From the NCBI GenBank assembly GCA_021732895.1, contig JAKFWE010000099.1:1-13453 (forward strand): 13,453 bases of DNA. Reading direction: 5' to 3'. The DNA is from Allobosea sp. Its GTDB lineage: Bacteria > Pseudomonadota > Alphaproteobacteria > Rhizobiales > Beijerinckiaceae. This document shows, one piece after another, positions 1 to 6,164 of the stretch; position 1 is the first letter of the stretch, and every line of letters begins with the position of its first letter. The position numbers were made by a program, and so were the translations under genes. Below the pieces are notes generated by a model. That model saw nothing but the letters and a program-made list of their open reading frames with translations. It ran no database searches and was not told the origin of the DNA.

Positions 1-67
1 TCCGCGCCGCAACCTCGCACGAAGGCTCCGGCCGGGGAAGCGCGGCGAGCCCGTCCCACGGCGTGCG

Positions 68-83
68 TTAACCTTTTCTTAAC
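68..83. promoter_or_regulatory. Candidate CtrA-binding site upstream of the DUF805-dapE unit
   Basis: The only AT-rich patch in the first 125 bases holds TTAA, seven bases, then TTAAC, which fits the alphaproteobacterial CtrA consensus TTAA-N7-TTAA(C) exactly. It lies about 43 bases before the GTG start of the first gene, where a regulator could overlap the promoter. No convincing -35/-10 pair was found here, and a gene to the left, outside the window, could be the real target. The rest of bases 1-125 shows no gene on either strand. The match is seen directly; function is inferred. Confidence 0.45.
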
Positions 84-125
84 AATAACCTTCGCAAGCG
101 CCGGCCGGCATGGCACAACGATCGG

Positions 126-587
126 GTGAAACCGAGCCTCGCCTTGTTTCTGTTCCATCTCCTGACCCGTTTCGACGGCCGCATCGGGCTGCGCGCGTTC
201 TGGCTGGGCAACGGGCTCATCGCGCTGGCGCTGCTCGGCGTCGAATGGGCCGCCTCGCGCAACCCCGGCCTCGCGGCCGAACGGGCGGCCGCCTTCGCGC
301 AGGCTTTCGCCTTGTTTCCCTGGGCGGCGCTGGCGGCCAAGCGCGCCGCCGACCGCGGCGGCGCCCCGCTTTTCGGCATTCTGCTGGTCTGCGCGATCGT
401 GCTGCCCGGACAGCTCGTGGCGCTGATGCCGGTCGCCTGGACGCCTTCGCTGCGCACGATCTCGCTCATCGCCTGGCTCGCCGCGCTGGTCGATCTCGGC
501 CTGCTGCCGGGAGTTTCGGAGGCAAGCGGCGCCCGCCAAAGGGCCGAGATCGCGGCGGCGCCAGGCGCGGCCAGACCGGCGGCATGA
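126..587 (+). CDS. DUF805-like small inner-membrane protein
   Basis: This 153-residue hydrophobic protein resembles the DUF805 family, small bacterial membrane proteins of unknown function. The family's N-terminal signature (aromatic, GR, then R..FW) appears as FDGRIGLRAFW at residues 16-26, and KRAADRGG at 72-79 stands where the family has a basic R-HD-G loop. About four membrane segments are visible (roughly 25-42, 56-71, 82-102, 110-129), followed by an Ala/Arg-rich cytoplasmic-looking tail. The GTG at 126 is chosen because it directly precedes the signature; there is no strong Shine-Dalgarno. An ATG at 110 is in another frame. The stop overlaps the dapE start as ATGA, implying one transcript and translational coupling with dapE. 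The pairing does not itself reveal a function. The family call is fairly sure; the role is unknown. Confidence 0.75.
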   Translation: MKPSLALFLFHLLTRFDGRIGLRAFWLGNGLIALALLGVEWAASRNPGLAAERAAAFAQAFALFPWAALAAKRAADRGGAPLFGILLVCAIVLPGQLVALMPVAWTPSLRTISLIAWLAALVDLGLLPGVSEASGARQRAEIAAAPGAARPAA

Positions 588-1777
588 GTTCGTCCGCCCC
601 AGAGGGCTTCGATCCCGCCGACCCCGTCGCCCTGACCCGGGCGCTGGTGCGCTGCCCCTCGGTCACGCCGTACGAGGGCGGGGCGCTTGCCCTGCTCGAG
701 AGCGTGTTGCGGGAAGCGGGCTACGCGGTCGAGCGGCCGGTCTTCAGCGCGCCCGGAACGCCCGATGTCGAGAACCTTTACGCCCGCATCGGCACGCAGG
801 GGCCGGTGCTGGCCATCGCGGGCCATACCGACGTCGTGCCGGTCGGCGACGCCGCCGCCTGGACGCGCGAGCCGTTCGGCGCCGAGATCGTCGATGGCCT
901 GCTCTATGGTCGCGGCGCCTGCGACATGAAGGGCGGTCTGGCGGCGATGATCGCCGCCGCGATACGCTTTCGGGGCGAGAACCCCGATGCGCCCGGTTCG
1001 ATCGCCTTCCTGGTCACGGGCGACGAGGAAGGGCCCGCGGTCAACGGCACCGTCAAGCTGCTCGAATGGGCGCATGCCAGAGGCGAGCGCTTCGACCATT
1101 GCCTGCTCGGCGAGCCGACCAATCCCGCGACGATGGGCGACATGATCAAGATCGGCCGGCGCGGCTCGCTGACCGGCAAGCTCACCGTTCATGGCAGGCA
1201 GGGCCATGTCGGCTATCCCCATCTCGCGGAGAATCCGATCCGCGGCATGGTCCGCCTGCTGGCGGCGCTGGACGCGGCGCCGCTCGACGCCGGGACGGCG
1301 CATTTCGACCCGAGCAATCTCGAGGTCACGACGCTCGATGTCGGCAACTCTGCGACCAATGTCGTGCCGGCGCAGGCGAGGGCGGTCTTCAACATCCGCT
1401 TCAACGACCTCTGGACGCCGGACACGCTCGCCGCCGAGATCGAGGGCCGGCTTCGCGCGGCGGCTGGCAACGCCGTGCGCTATGAGCTCGCCTTCGAGCC
1501 GACCAACGCCGTCGCCTTCCTGACGGAGCCCGGCCCGTTCGTCGAAATGGTCGCCGACGCCGTCGAGGCGCAGACCGCCCGGCGGCCGGCGCTCTCGACC
1601 ACCGGCGGCACCTCGGACGCCCGCTTCATCAGGCGCTACTGCCCCGTGGTGGAATACGGAGTGGTCGGCCAGACGATGCATCAGGTCGATGAGCGCGTCG
1701 CCGTCGCCGATCTGATCGCGCTGGAGACGATCACGCACCGTGTGCTGCGAGCCTATTTCGGCGCGGCGTCCTCGTAG
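584..1777 (+). CDS. dapE: Succinyl-diaminopimelate desuccinylase DapE
   Basis: DapE hydrolyses N-succinyl-LL-2,6-diaminopimelate to LL-diaminopimelate and succinate in the cytoplasm, a step towards lysine and peptidoglycan meso-DAP. The 397-residue protein has the family's usual length and the full two-zinc M20 peptidase set: GHTDVVPVGD (His81, Asp83), YGRGACDMKGG (bridging Asp114), TGDEEGP (Glu148/Glu149), GEPT (Glu177) and GQTMHQVDE near the C-terminus (His366). The dimerisation lid lies between, after GRRGSLTGK. The TTGGTSDARF stretch before the last His is typical of DapE rather than of ArgE. The ATG at 584 is preferred because it overlaps the upstream stop; reading the same frame open back to 110 adds only low-complexity Arg-rich sequence. 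The 3' end overlaps the convergent truA by 25 bp. dapB, another gene of the pathway, is at the other end of the window. Confidence 0.97.
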   Translation: MSSSAPEGFDPADPVALTRALVRCPSVTPYEGGALALLESVLREAGYAVERPVFSAPGTPDVENLYARIGTQGPVLAIAGHTDVVPVGDAAAWTREPFGAEIVDGLLYGRGACDMKGGLAAMIAAAIRFRGENPDAPGSIAFLVTGDEEGPAVNGTVKLLEWAHARGERFDHCLLGEPTNPATMGDMIKIGRRGSLTGKLTVHGRQGHVGYPHLAENPIRGMVRLLAALDAAPLDAGTAHFDPSNLEVTTLDVGNSATNVVPAQARAVFNIRFNDLWTPDTLAAEIEGRLRAAAGNAVRYELAFEPTNAVAFLTEPGPFVEMVADAVEAQTARRPALSTTGGTSDARFIRRYCPVVEYGVVGQTMHQVDERVAVADLIALETITHRVLRAYFGAASS

Positions 1778-2508
1778 TCCACCCCCGCCAGATAAAGCCC
1801 GCAGGGCGGCGCCAGCGCCGCGCATTGCGAACGGTCGCGCGCCGCCAGCACCTTGCCGACCTTGTGCTCCGGCCAGCGGCCCGCGCCGACCATCTTGAGG
1901 CAGCCGACCATCGAGCGCACCTGATGGTGCAGGAACGACCGGGCGTTCGCGTAGATCACGATCTCCGGGCCCTCGCGCGTCACGTCGAGGCGGTCGAGCG
2001 TGCGCACCGGCCCGTTGGCCTGGCATTCGGCGGCGCGGAATGTGGTGAAGTCGTGGTGGCCGACCAGCGCCCTGGCGGCACGGTCCATCGCCTCGTGATC
2101 GAGGCGCATCGGCACGTGCCAGAGCCGGTCGCGCTCCAGAGCCGGCTGGGCGCGCCGATCGAGGATCCGGTAGATGTAGTGGCGCCGCCGCGCGGAAATC
2201 CGCGCATCGAAACTCTCCGGCACGATCTCGGCGCGCAGCACCGAGACAGGCAGGCGTTTCAGCCGCGCGTTGCTGGCGTCGCGGACGACGTCGCTGCGCC
2301 AGTCCGCAGCGAGATCGACATGCGCGACCTGATGCGTCGCGTGCACGCCGGCGTCGGTGCGTCCGGCGCAATGCAGCCTGACCGGATGGCCGCAGAAGCC
2401 TTCGATCGAATCCTCGACGCTCTGCTGCACCGAGGGGCCGTTCGCCTGACGCTGCCAGCCCGAGAACGGCGTGCCGTCATATTCGATGACGAGCTTGTAG
2501 CGCGGCAT
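1753..2508 (-). CDS. truA: tRNA pseudouridine(38-40) synthase TruA
   Basis: TruA isomerises uridines 38, 39 and 40 of the anticodon stem of many tRNAs to pseudouridine. The 251-residue protein opens with YKLVIEYDGTPFSGWQRQ and carries the catalytic motif CAGRTDAGVHA, with the nucleophile at Asp52. NARLKRLP, the FDARISARRRHYIYRI block (about 100-115) and FLHHQVRSMVG, the conserved C-terminal segment, follow. The start is set by ATG at 2508-2506, which shares one base with the fmt stop (TGATG) and has GAGG five bases upstream (2514-2517 on the + strand). The frame continues open further upstream but only as a shadow of fmt. It is the last gene of the def-fmt-truA cluster, and its 3' end overlaps that of dapE by 25 bp. 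Confidence 0.97.
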   Translation of the reverse strand: MPRYKLVIEYDGTPFSGWQRQANGPSVQQSVEDSIEGFCGHPVRLHCAGRTDAGVHATHQVAHVDLAADWRSDVVRDASNARLKRLPVSVLRAEIVPESFDARISARRRHYIYRILDRRAQPALERDRLWHVPMRLDHEAMDRAARALVGHHDFTTFRAAECQANGPVRTLDRLDVTREGPEIVIYANARSFLHHQVRSMVGCLKMVGAGRWPEHKVGKVLAARDRSQCAALAPPCGLYLAGVDYEDAAPK

Positions 2509-3437
2509 CAAAGCCTCGCGCCGGCGAGGAGCCTCGCTCCGCGCAGGAATTCCGAACCGCTCATCGGCTTGCCGCCGGCGCGCTGGACTTGCAGCAGCTT
2601 CACCGCGCCCTCGAGGCAGGCGACCGTGGCCTCGCCATCGAGCAGCGTTCCTGGCTCCGCCGCGCCGCCCGCGAGCCGTGTGCGCAGAACTTTCAGCCGC
2701 TCCGGCCCCTTGCCGAGATCGATCTCCGCGAAAGCGCCGGGAAAGGGCGATAGCCCGCGTGCGAGATTGTGGACCTGGCTCGCCGGGCGCGACCACTCCA
2801 GTTTGCCCTCGGCGTTGGTCAGCTTGGCGGCGTAGGTGACGCCCTCCTGCGCCTGGGCGGTGAAGCGCAGGGCGCCGCGCCCGAGCGCCGCCAGCGCGCG
2901 CGCCATCAGATCGGCGCCGAGCGGCGCCAGCGCGTCGTGCAGTTCGCCGGCCGTCATATCCGGGCCGATGGCGCGCTTCTCGACCATGCCGACCGGGCCG
3001 GTGTCGAGCCCGGCCTCCATCTTCATCACGCAGACGCCGGTTTGCGCGTCGCCCGCCAGCACCGCCCGCTGGATCGGCGCCGCCCCGCGCCAGCGTGGCA
3101 GCAGCGAGGCGTGCAGGTTGAGGCAGCCCAGCTCGGGCAGATCGAGAATGCTCTGGGGCAGGATCATGCCATAGGCGACGACGACGGCGACATCGGCCCG
3201 ATGCGCGGCGAAGGTCTCGACGGTCTCGGGCGTCCGCAGGGTTCCGGGCGTCAGGACCGGAATGCCGAAGCGCTCGGCCGCACGCTGGACCGGCGATGGC
3301 TTCCGTTCGAGCCCGCGCCCCGCCTGCGCCGGCGCGCGCGTATAGCAGGCGACGATCTCATGTCCGTGGCCGACGATCTCGGTCAGGGTCGGCACGGCGA
3401 AATCGGGCGTGCCCATGAACACGACGCGAAGGCTCAT
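2508..3437 (-). CDS. fmt: Methionyl-tRNA formyltransferase
   Basis: Fmt transfers a formyl group from 10-formyl-tetrahydrofolate to Met-tRNAfMet, making the initiator used in bacterial translation. At 309 residues it has the usual length. The N-terminal Rossmann-like domain starts LRVVFMGTPDFAVPTL. The folate-binding and catalytic segment reads NLHASLLPRWRGAAPIQRA followed by GLDTGPV, giving the triad Asn107, His109 and Asp145. The C-terminal OB-fold domain for tRNA binding covers about the last 100 residues. A weak GGA lies about eight bases before the ATG. It follows def on the same strand after a 115-bp gap filled by a palindrome and overlaps truA by one base. The def-fmt pairing is widespread because the two enzymes act on the same formyl group. 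Confidence 0.98.
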   Translation of the reverse strand: MSLRVVFMGTPDFAVPTLTEIVGHGHEIVACYTRAPAQAGRGLERKPSPVQRAAERFGIPVLTPGTLRTPETVETFAAHRADVAVVVAYGMILPQSILDLPELGCLNLHASLLPRWRGAAPIQRAVLAGDAQTGVCVMKMEAGLDTGPVGMVEKRAIGPDMTAGELHDALAPLGADLMARALAALGRGALRFTAQAQEGVTYAAKLTNAEGKLEWSRPASQVHNLARGLSPFPGAFAEIDLGKGPERLKVLRTRLAGGAAEPGTLLDGEATVACLEGAVKLLQVQRAGGKPMSGSEFLRGARLLAGARL

Positions 3438-3452
3438 GTGACGTGTCCAAGG

Positions 3453-3535
3453 CCGTCATTGCGAGCGCAGCGAAGCAATCCAGAGCCGCGCGCTCCATGT
3501 CCCTCTGGGTTGCTTCGCTGCGCTCGCAATGACGG
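3453..3535. repeat. Long near-perfect palindromic repeat between def and fmt
   Basis: Two 33-base arms (3453-3485 and 3503-3535) are reverse complements with one mismatch and enclose a 17-base loop. The arm core reads TTGCGAGCGCAGCGAAGC, a short palindrome-rich motif that I recall as an abundant intergenic repeat in Bradyrhizobium-like alphaproteobacteria. A degenerate copy lies at 11944-12026. It fills most of the 115-bp def-fmt gap. As RNA it would form a very stable hairpin inside the leftward transcript, which could stall RNase, act as a partial terminator or change the def:fmt ratio. No T-run follows on either strand, so a classic intrinsic terminator is unlikely. Confidence 0.9.
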
Positions 3536-3552
3536 GTGATGCACCGACACGC

Positions 3553-4086
3553 TCAAGCGCCCTCGCGCTTCGCCTGCTTGGCGAAGCGCTTGGTCACGCG
3601 CTCGCGCTTGAGCCGCGACAGGTGGTCGATGAAGAGCACGCCGTTGAGATGGTCGATCTCGTGTTGCAGGCAGATGGCGAGCATGCCCTCGGCCTCGATT
3701 TCATGGCCCTCGCCGTCGAGACCCATGTAGCGAACCCTGATCGCCTTCGGCCGTTCGACCTCCTCGTAATAGTCCGGGATCGAGAGACAGCCCTCCTCAT
3801 GGCTGTAGGTCTCTTCCGAAAGCCAGGTGATCTCCGGATTGAGGAAGATCATCGGCTCGCGCGGCGCCGGCGCCTCGCCCTCGGCCGCCGGCCTCGAGAC
3901 ATCGATGGTGACGACGCGCCTGGCCACGCCGATCTGGATGGCGGCGAGGCCGATGCCCGGCGCGTCGTACATCGTCGCCAGCATGTCCTCCGCGAGCGTC
4001 CTGATCTCGGGCGTGACCGCCGTCACGGGCGCGGAGACGTGCCTGAGCCGTGGATCTGGCAGGATGACGAGCGGACGAATAGCCAT
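3553..4086 (-). CDS. def: Peptide deformylase
   Basis: Def removes the N-formyl group from nascent proteins at the ribosome, using a metal ion (usually Fe2+). The 177-residue protein shows all three family motifs: PGIGLAAIQIG (motif 1, Gln51), EEGCLSIP (motif 2, metal ligand Cys100) and QHEIDHLNG (motif 3, metal ligands His142 and His146, general base Glu143). An acidic, Ala/Pro-rich insertion at about 65-77 lies between motifs 1 and 2. The ATG at 4086-4084 is the only sensible start given the conserved IRPLVILPDPRLR beginning. It is the first gene of the leftward def-fmt-truA cluster and has its own candidate promoter in the gap to rmuC. The longer leftward frame at 4150-3797 is a shadow. 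Confidence 0.98.
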   Translation of the reverse strand: MAIRPLVILPDPRLRHVSAPVTAVTPEIRTLAEDMLATMYDAPGIGLAAIQIGVARRVVTIDVSRPAAEGEAPAPREPMIFLNPEITWLSEETYSHEEGCLSIPDYYEEVERPKAIRVRYMGLDGEGHEIEAEGMLAICLQHEIDHLNGVLFIDHLSRLKRERVTKRFAKQAKREGA

Positions 4087-4121
4087 CGGGGCTCTGCATG
4101 GTGTTTCTGTGAACTCGGCGC

Positions 4122-4150
4122 GACATAAGCCGTTGTGGGCGAACGGTCAA
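4122..4150 (-). promoter_or_regulatory. Candidate sigma70-type promoter for def-fmt-truA
   Basis: On the minus strand TTGACC (4150-4145) is followed by a 17-base spacer and TATGTC (4127-4122). The -35 box matches five of six consensus bases; the -10 matches the first three. Transcription would start near 4115, leaving a leader of about 30 bases before the def ATG. The placement just upstream of a leftward operon supports it. Confidence 0.5.
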
Positions 4151-4157
4151 ACCGTTC
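4141..4157. promoter_or_regulatory. Perfect 7-bp inverted repeat in the def/rmuC divergent promoter region
   Basis: GAACGGT and ACCGTTC are separated by CAA. The dyad covers the candidate -35 box of the def promoter and ends 9 bases before the -35 box of the rmuC promoter. That position would suit an operator controlling one or both units, but no known regulator's site was recognised and a 7-bp dyad can arise by chance. Confidence 0.35.
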
Positions 4158-4165
4158 CGCTTTCG

Positions 4166-4194
4166 TTCGACTTCGTCCGCGAATCGGCTAGGCT
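4166..4194 (+). promoter_or_regulatory. Candidate promoter for rmuC
   Basis: TTCGAC (4166-4171), a 17-base spacer and TAGGCT (4189-4194) form a plausible sigma70-type promoter. The -10 box keeps the key T1, A2 and T6. Transcription is predicted at about 4200-4202, right at the rmuC ATG. A GANTC methylation target (GAATC, 4181-4185) lies in the spacer; CcrM methylates this sequence in alphaproteobacteria. Confidence 0.4.
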
Positions 4195-4200
4195 GCCGCC

Positions 4201-5385
4201 ATGACCGAGATCGCTTTCATCCTGCTCGATCGGCCCGTGACCTGGGGCGAGGCCGCGCTCGGCTTCGCCGGGCTCGGCCTGCTGCTGCTGGTCCTGATGG
4301 CCGCGACGTCATGGCGCGGCTCGCGCCGGCGCGAGATCGAGGCGGCGATGGCGGCGGAGCGCGCCCGCGAGATGGACGACAAGGTCGCCGAGATGAACCG
4401 CTCGCAGGCGGAACTCGCCGGCCGGCTGCAATCCATGGCCGAGATCCTCTCGACCCGGCAGGGCGACCTCGCCCGCCTCGTCGCCGACCGGATGGACGGG
4501 TTGCGCCAGCAGGTCGGCAGCGGGCTGGAGCAGAATGTCCGCCAGACCACCGAGAGTCTCGGCAAGCTGCAGGAGCGGCTGGCCGTGATCGATTCCGCCC
4601 AGAAGAACCTGACCGACCTGACCTCCGAGGTGGTGACGCTGAAGGACGTGCTCTCCAACAAGCAGGCGCGCGGCGCCTACGGGCAGGGCCGGATGGAGGC
4701 GATCATCCGCGACGGGCTGCCGAGCGCGTTCTTCGCCTTTCAGCCCCAGCTCTCCAACGGCAAGCGCCCGGACTGTCTCGTGACGCTTCCCGGGGACGGG
4801 CGCGGCCTCGTGATCGATGCGAAATTTCCGCTGGAGAGCTTCACCTTGCTGCGCGAGGCGCGCGGCGAGGATGCGAGGAAGGCGGCCGGCATGCGGGTGC
4901 GCAACGATGTCGGCGTGCATGTGAAGGATATCGCCGAGCGCTATTTCCTCGCCGGCGAGACGCAGGACATGGCGCTGCTCTTCGTGCCGTCTGAATCGAT
5001 CTATGCCGACCTGCACGAGCATTTTGACGACGTGATCCAGAAGGCGAGCCGCGCCCGGATCATGATCGTCTCGCCCTCGCTGCTGGCGCTGGCGATCCAG
5101 CTCATGCAGTCGCTGGTGCGCGACGCCCGCATGCGCGAGGAGGCGCAGGTGATCCAGTCCGAGGTCGGCAAGCTGCTCGCCGATGTCCGGCGGCTCGGCG
5201 AGCGGGCCGAAAAGCTCGACCAGCATTTCCGTCAGGCGCAGGAGGACGTCGCCGGCATCCGCACCTCGGCCGGCAAGGTCACGAGCCGCGGCGAACGCAT
5301 CGGCGCGCTGGAGTTCGACGATGCCAAGGGCGAGCCGAAGCTGCCGTTTTCGGCCGGGCTGCCGCTGAAGGATGCGGCGGAGTGA
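4201..5385 (+). CDS. rmuC: RmuC-family DNA recombination / nuclease-like protein
   Basis: RmuC proteins limit recombination at short inverted repeats in E. coli and are predicted to have a nuclease-like core; the biochemical activity is not well settled. The 394-residue protein has one N-terminal membrane helix (about 18-36), a basic stop-transfer stretch (SRRR at 41-44) and a long coiled coil (about 45-150). The conserved core starts at RGAYGQGRMEAI (157-168) and continues through RPDCLV (Asp191) and LVIDAKFPLESF (Asp206, Lys208), a PD-(D/E)xK-like arrangement, then AERYFL and FVPSESIYADLHE (261-273). A second coiled coil lies near the C-terminus. The ATG at 4201 fits the predicted transcription start; no Shine-Dalgarno precedes it. 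It is divergent from def and ends 75 bp before the antitoxin gene. Confidence 0.93.
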   Translation: MTEIAFILLDRPVTWGEAALGFAGLGLLLLVLMAATSWRGSRRREIEAAMAAERAREMDDKVAEMNRSQAELAGRLQSMAEILSTRQGDLARLVADRMDGLRQQVGSGLEQNVRQTTESLGKLQERLAVIDSAQKNLTDLTSEVVTLKDVLSNKQARGAYGQGRMEAIIRDGLPSAFFAFQPQLSNGKRPDCLVTLPGDGRGLVIDAKFPLESFTLLREARGEDARKAAGMRVRNDVGVHVKDIAERYFLAGETQDMALLFVPSESIYADLHEHFDDVIQKASRARIMIVSPSLLALAIQLMQSLVRDARMREEAQVIQSEVGKLLADVRRLGERAEKLDQHFRQAQEDVAGIRTSAGKVTSRGERIGALEFDDAKGEPKLPFSAGLPLKDAAE

Positions 5386-5402
5386 GGCAAGCCGATTGGC
5401 CG

Positions 5403-5431
5403 TTGATCAGCCCGCATGCTTGCATTATATG
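5403..5431 (+). promoter_or_regulatory. Candidate promoter of the toxin-antitoxin operon
   Basis: TTGATC (5403-5408), a 17-base spacer and TATATG (5426-5431) stand just after rmuC in a distinctly AT-richer stretch. Transcription would begin near 5438, about 23 bases before the antitoxin ATG, leaving room for the strong ribosome site at 5449. Confidence 0.55.
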
Positions 5432-5439
5432 AATGATGC
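5422..5439. promoter_or_regulatory. Candidate autoregulatory operator of the antitoxin
   Basis: An 18-base imperfect palindrome (GCAT...ATGC; 12 of 18 positions symmetric) covers the candidate -10 box. Phd/YefM-type antitoxins bind dyads of this kind over their own promoters and repress the operon, more strongly with toxin bound. The position fits; binding is inferred. Confidence 0.35.
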
Positions 5440-5448
5440 GAATTGTCC

Positions 5449-5453
5449 GGAGG
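5449..5453 (+). promoter_or_regulatory. Strong Shine-Dalgarno setting the antitoxin start
   Basis: GGAGG lies seven bases before ATG 5461 and fixes that codon as the start. The in-frame TTG at 5443 lies upstream of this site and would place it inside the coding region. Strong initiation of the antitoxin against a TTG start for the toxin would favour antitoxin excess. Confidence 0.85.
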
Positions 5454-5460
5454 CTGTCCC

Positions 5461-5724
5461 ATGCGCGTCACGACGGCGGAATTCATCAAGAACTATGGTT
5501 CGCTCGCCGACAAGGCGCTGGCGGAGCCGCTGACGATCACGAAGAACGGTCGCGATAGGCTCGTCGTGATGTCCGCCGGCGAATACGAACGGCTCCTGCG
5601 TCGGGATCGCCGCGTCGTGCGGGCGGAAGATTTGTCAGAGGAAGAGCTTGATCTCATTTCAAAGGCCGAGATGCCCCCCGGCTACGAGCATCTCGACGCC
5701 GAACTCGCGGACTGGAAATTTTGA
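5461..5724 (+). CDS. Type II toxin-antitoxin system antitoxin, Phd/YefM family
   Basis: This 87-residue protein has the Phd/YefM layout: an N-terminal DNA-binding and dimer domain opening RVTTAEFIKNYGSLADKAL, then the family's PLTITKNGRDRLVVMSAGEY block (23-42) and a charged, acidic C-terminal tail (about 55-87, ending ELADWKF) of the kind that wraps and neutralises a toxin. It would bind its own promoter and hold the downstream toxin inactive. The stop overlaps the toxin start by four bases (TTGA). GC is about 60 % by hand count, against about 75 % in the rmuC lines counted, which hints at transfer. The antitoxin call is firm; the exact toxin partner family is less so. Confidence 0.88.
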   Translation: MRVTTAEFIKNYGSLADKALAEPLTITKNGRDRLVVMSAGEYERLLRRDRRVVRAEDLSEEELDLISKAEMPPGYEHLDAELADWKF

Positions 5725-6158
5725 GTTGGCCCACGCCCGTTCCGGGGCTCGTGATCCGCTATGCCTACCTCTGGAAGCGGGAAGCGGTTTTCGGCCGGGA
5801 GGAAGCGCCGAAAGACAGGCCTGCGGCGATCGTCCTCACCGTAGCGGACGAGTCCGGCAGGCCACGCATCTACGCACTGCCGATCACGCACTCGCCTCCA
5901 CTGGACGCCGATGATGGCATCGAGATCCCGCTCGTCACGAAGCGCCGTCTCGGTCTGGACGGGGAGCAGTCCTGGATCATGTTGACGGAAGCCAACGTCT
6001 TTCTTTGGCCGGGGCCGGATTTGCGCATTCTGCCGGGTTCTGACGCTTCCAGCATAGCCTACGGCATGCTGTCGCCGGGCGTACTGCGCGGGATCAGAAA
6101 GCGCTTCCTCGAACGCGCCCGGCGTCGGCAGTTGCGGCTCGTTCCACGACCGGACTGA
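5721..6158 (+). CDS. Probable PemK/MazF-like toxin of the type II pair
   Basis: This 145-residue protein resembles the PemK/MazF fold, toxins that usually cut RNA. Features are PVPGLVIRY (6-14, where the family has PGDI/VV plus an aromatic), KDRPAAIVL (31-39, matching the family K-RP-hVl strand) and IYALPITHSPP (50-60, matching the thP-T/S strand). Arg33 and Thr56 align with the residues regarded as catalytic in MazF; this alignment is by eye. The C-terminal part (EQSWIMLTEANVFLWPG, then an Arg-rich helix) is longer than in MazF of about 110 residues. The TTG at 5721 is taken as start because it overlaps the antitoxin stop; GTG at 5751 is an alternative. GC is about 64 % by hand count. The gene ends six bases before the convergent osmC-like gene. 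Toxicity and target are inferred. Confidence 0.72.
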   Translation: MSWPTPVPGLVIRYAYLWKREAVFGREEAPKDRPAAIVLTVADESGRPRIYALPITHSPPLDADDGIEIPLVTKRRLGLDGEQSWIMLTEANVFLWPGPDLRILPGSDASSIAYGMLSPGVLRGIRKRFLERARRRQLRLVPRPD

Positions 6159-6164
6159 GCGCAT

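Noticed and set aside
110..583. N-terminal extension of dapE from ATG 110
   Set aside because: The added residues are Arg-rich and unrelated to DapE; the same DNA encodes the DUF805-like protein in another frame, and ATG 584 gives family length.
68..2371. A 767-codon open frame on the minus strand across dapE and truA
   Set aside because: Arg/Ala/Gly-rich translation with no family motif, overlapping two certain genes; a typical shadow in GC-rich DNA.
2509..2796. N-terminal extension of truA into fmt
   Set aside because: ATG 2508 has a good Shine-Dalgarno and begins the conserved TruA sequence; the extension is an antisense-free shadow of fmt in another frame.
1825..2835. 336-codon plus-strand frame opposite truA and fmt
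   Set aside because: No recognisable domain; antisense to two well-supported genes.
3486..3502. The palindromes as CRISPR repeats
   Set aside because: Only two dispersed copies, with no regular spacing or spacers and no cas genes; they fit dispersed palindromic repeats.
4309..5226. 305-codon minus-strand frame opposite rmuC
   Set aside because: Leu/His/Arg-rich shadow; rmuC on the plus strand carries the family core.
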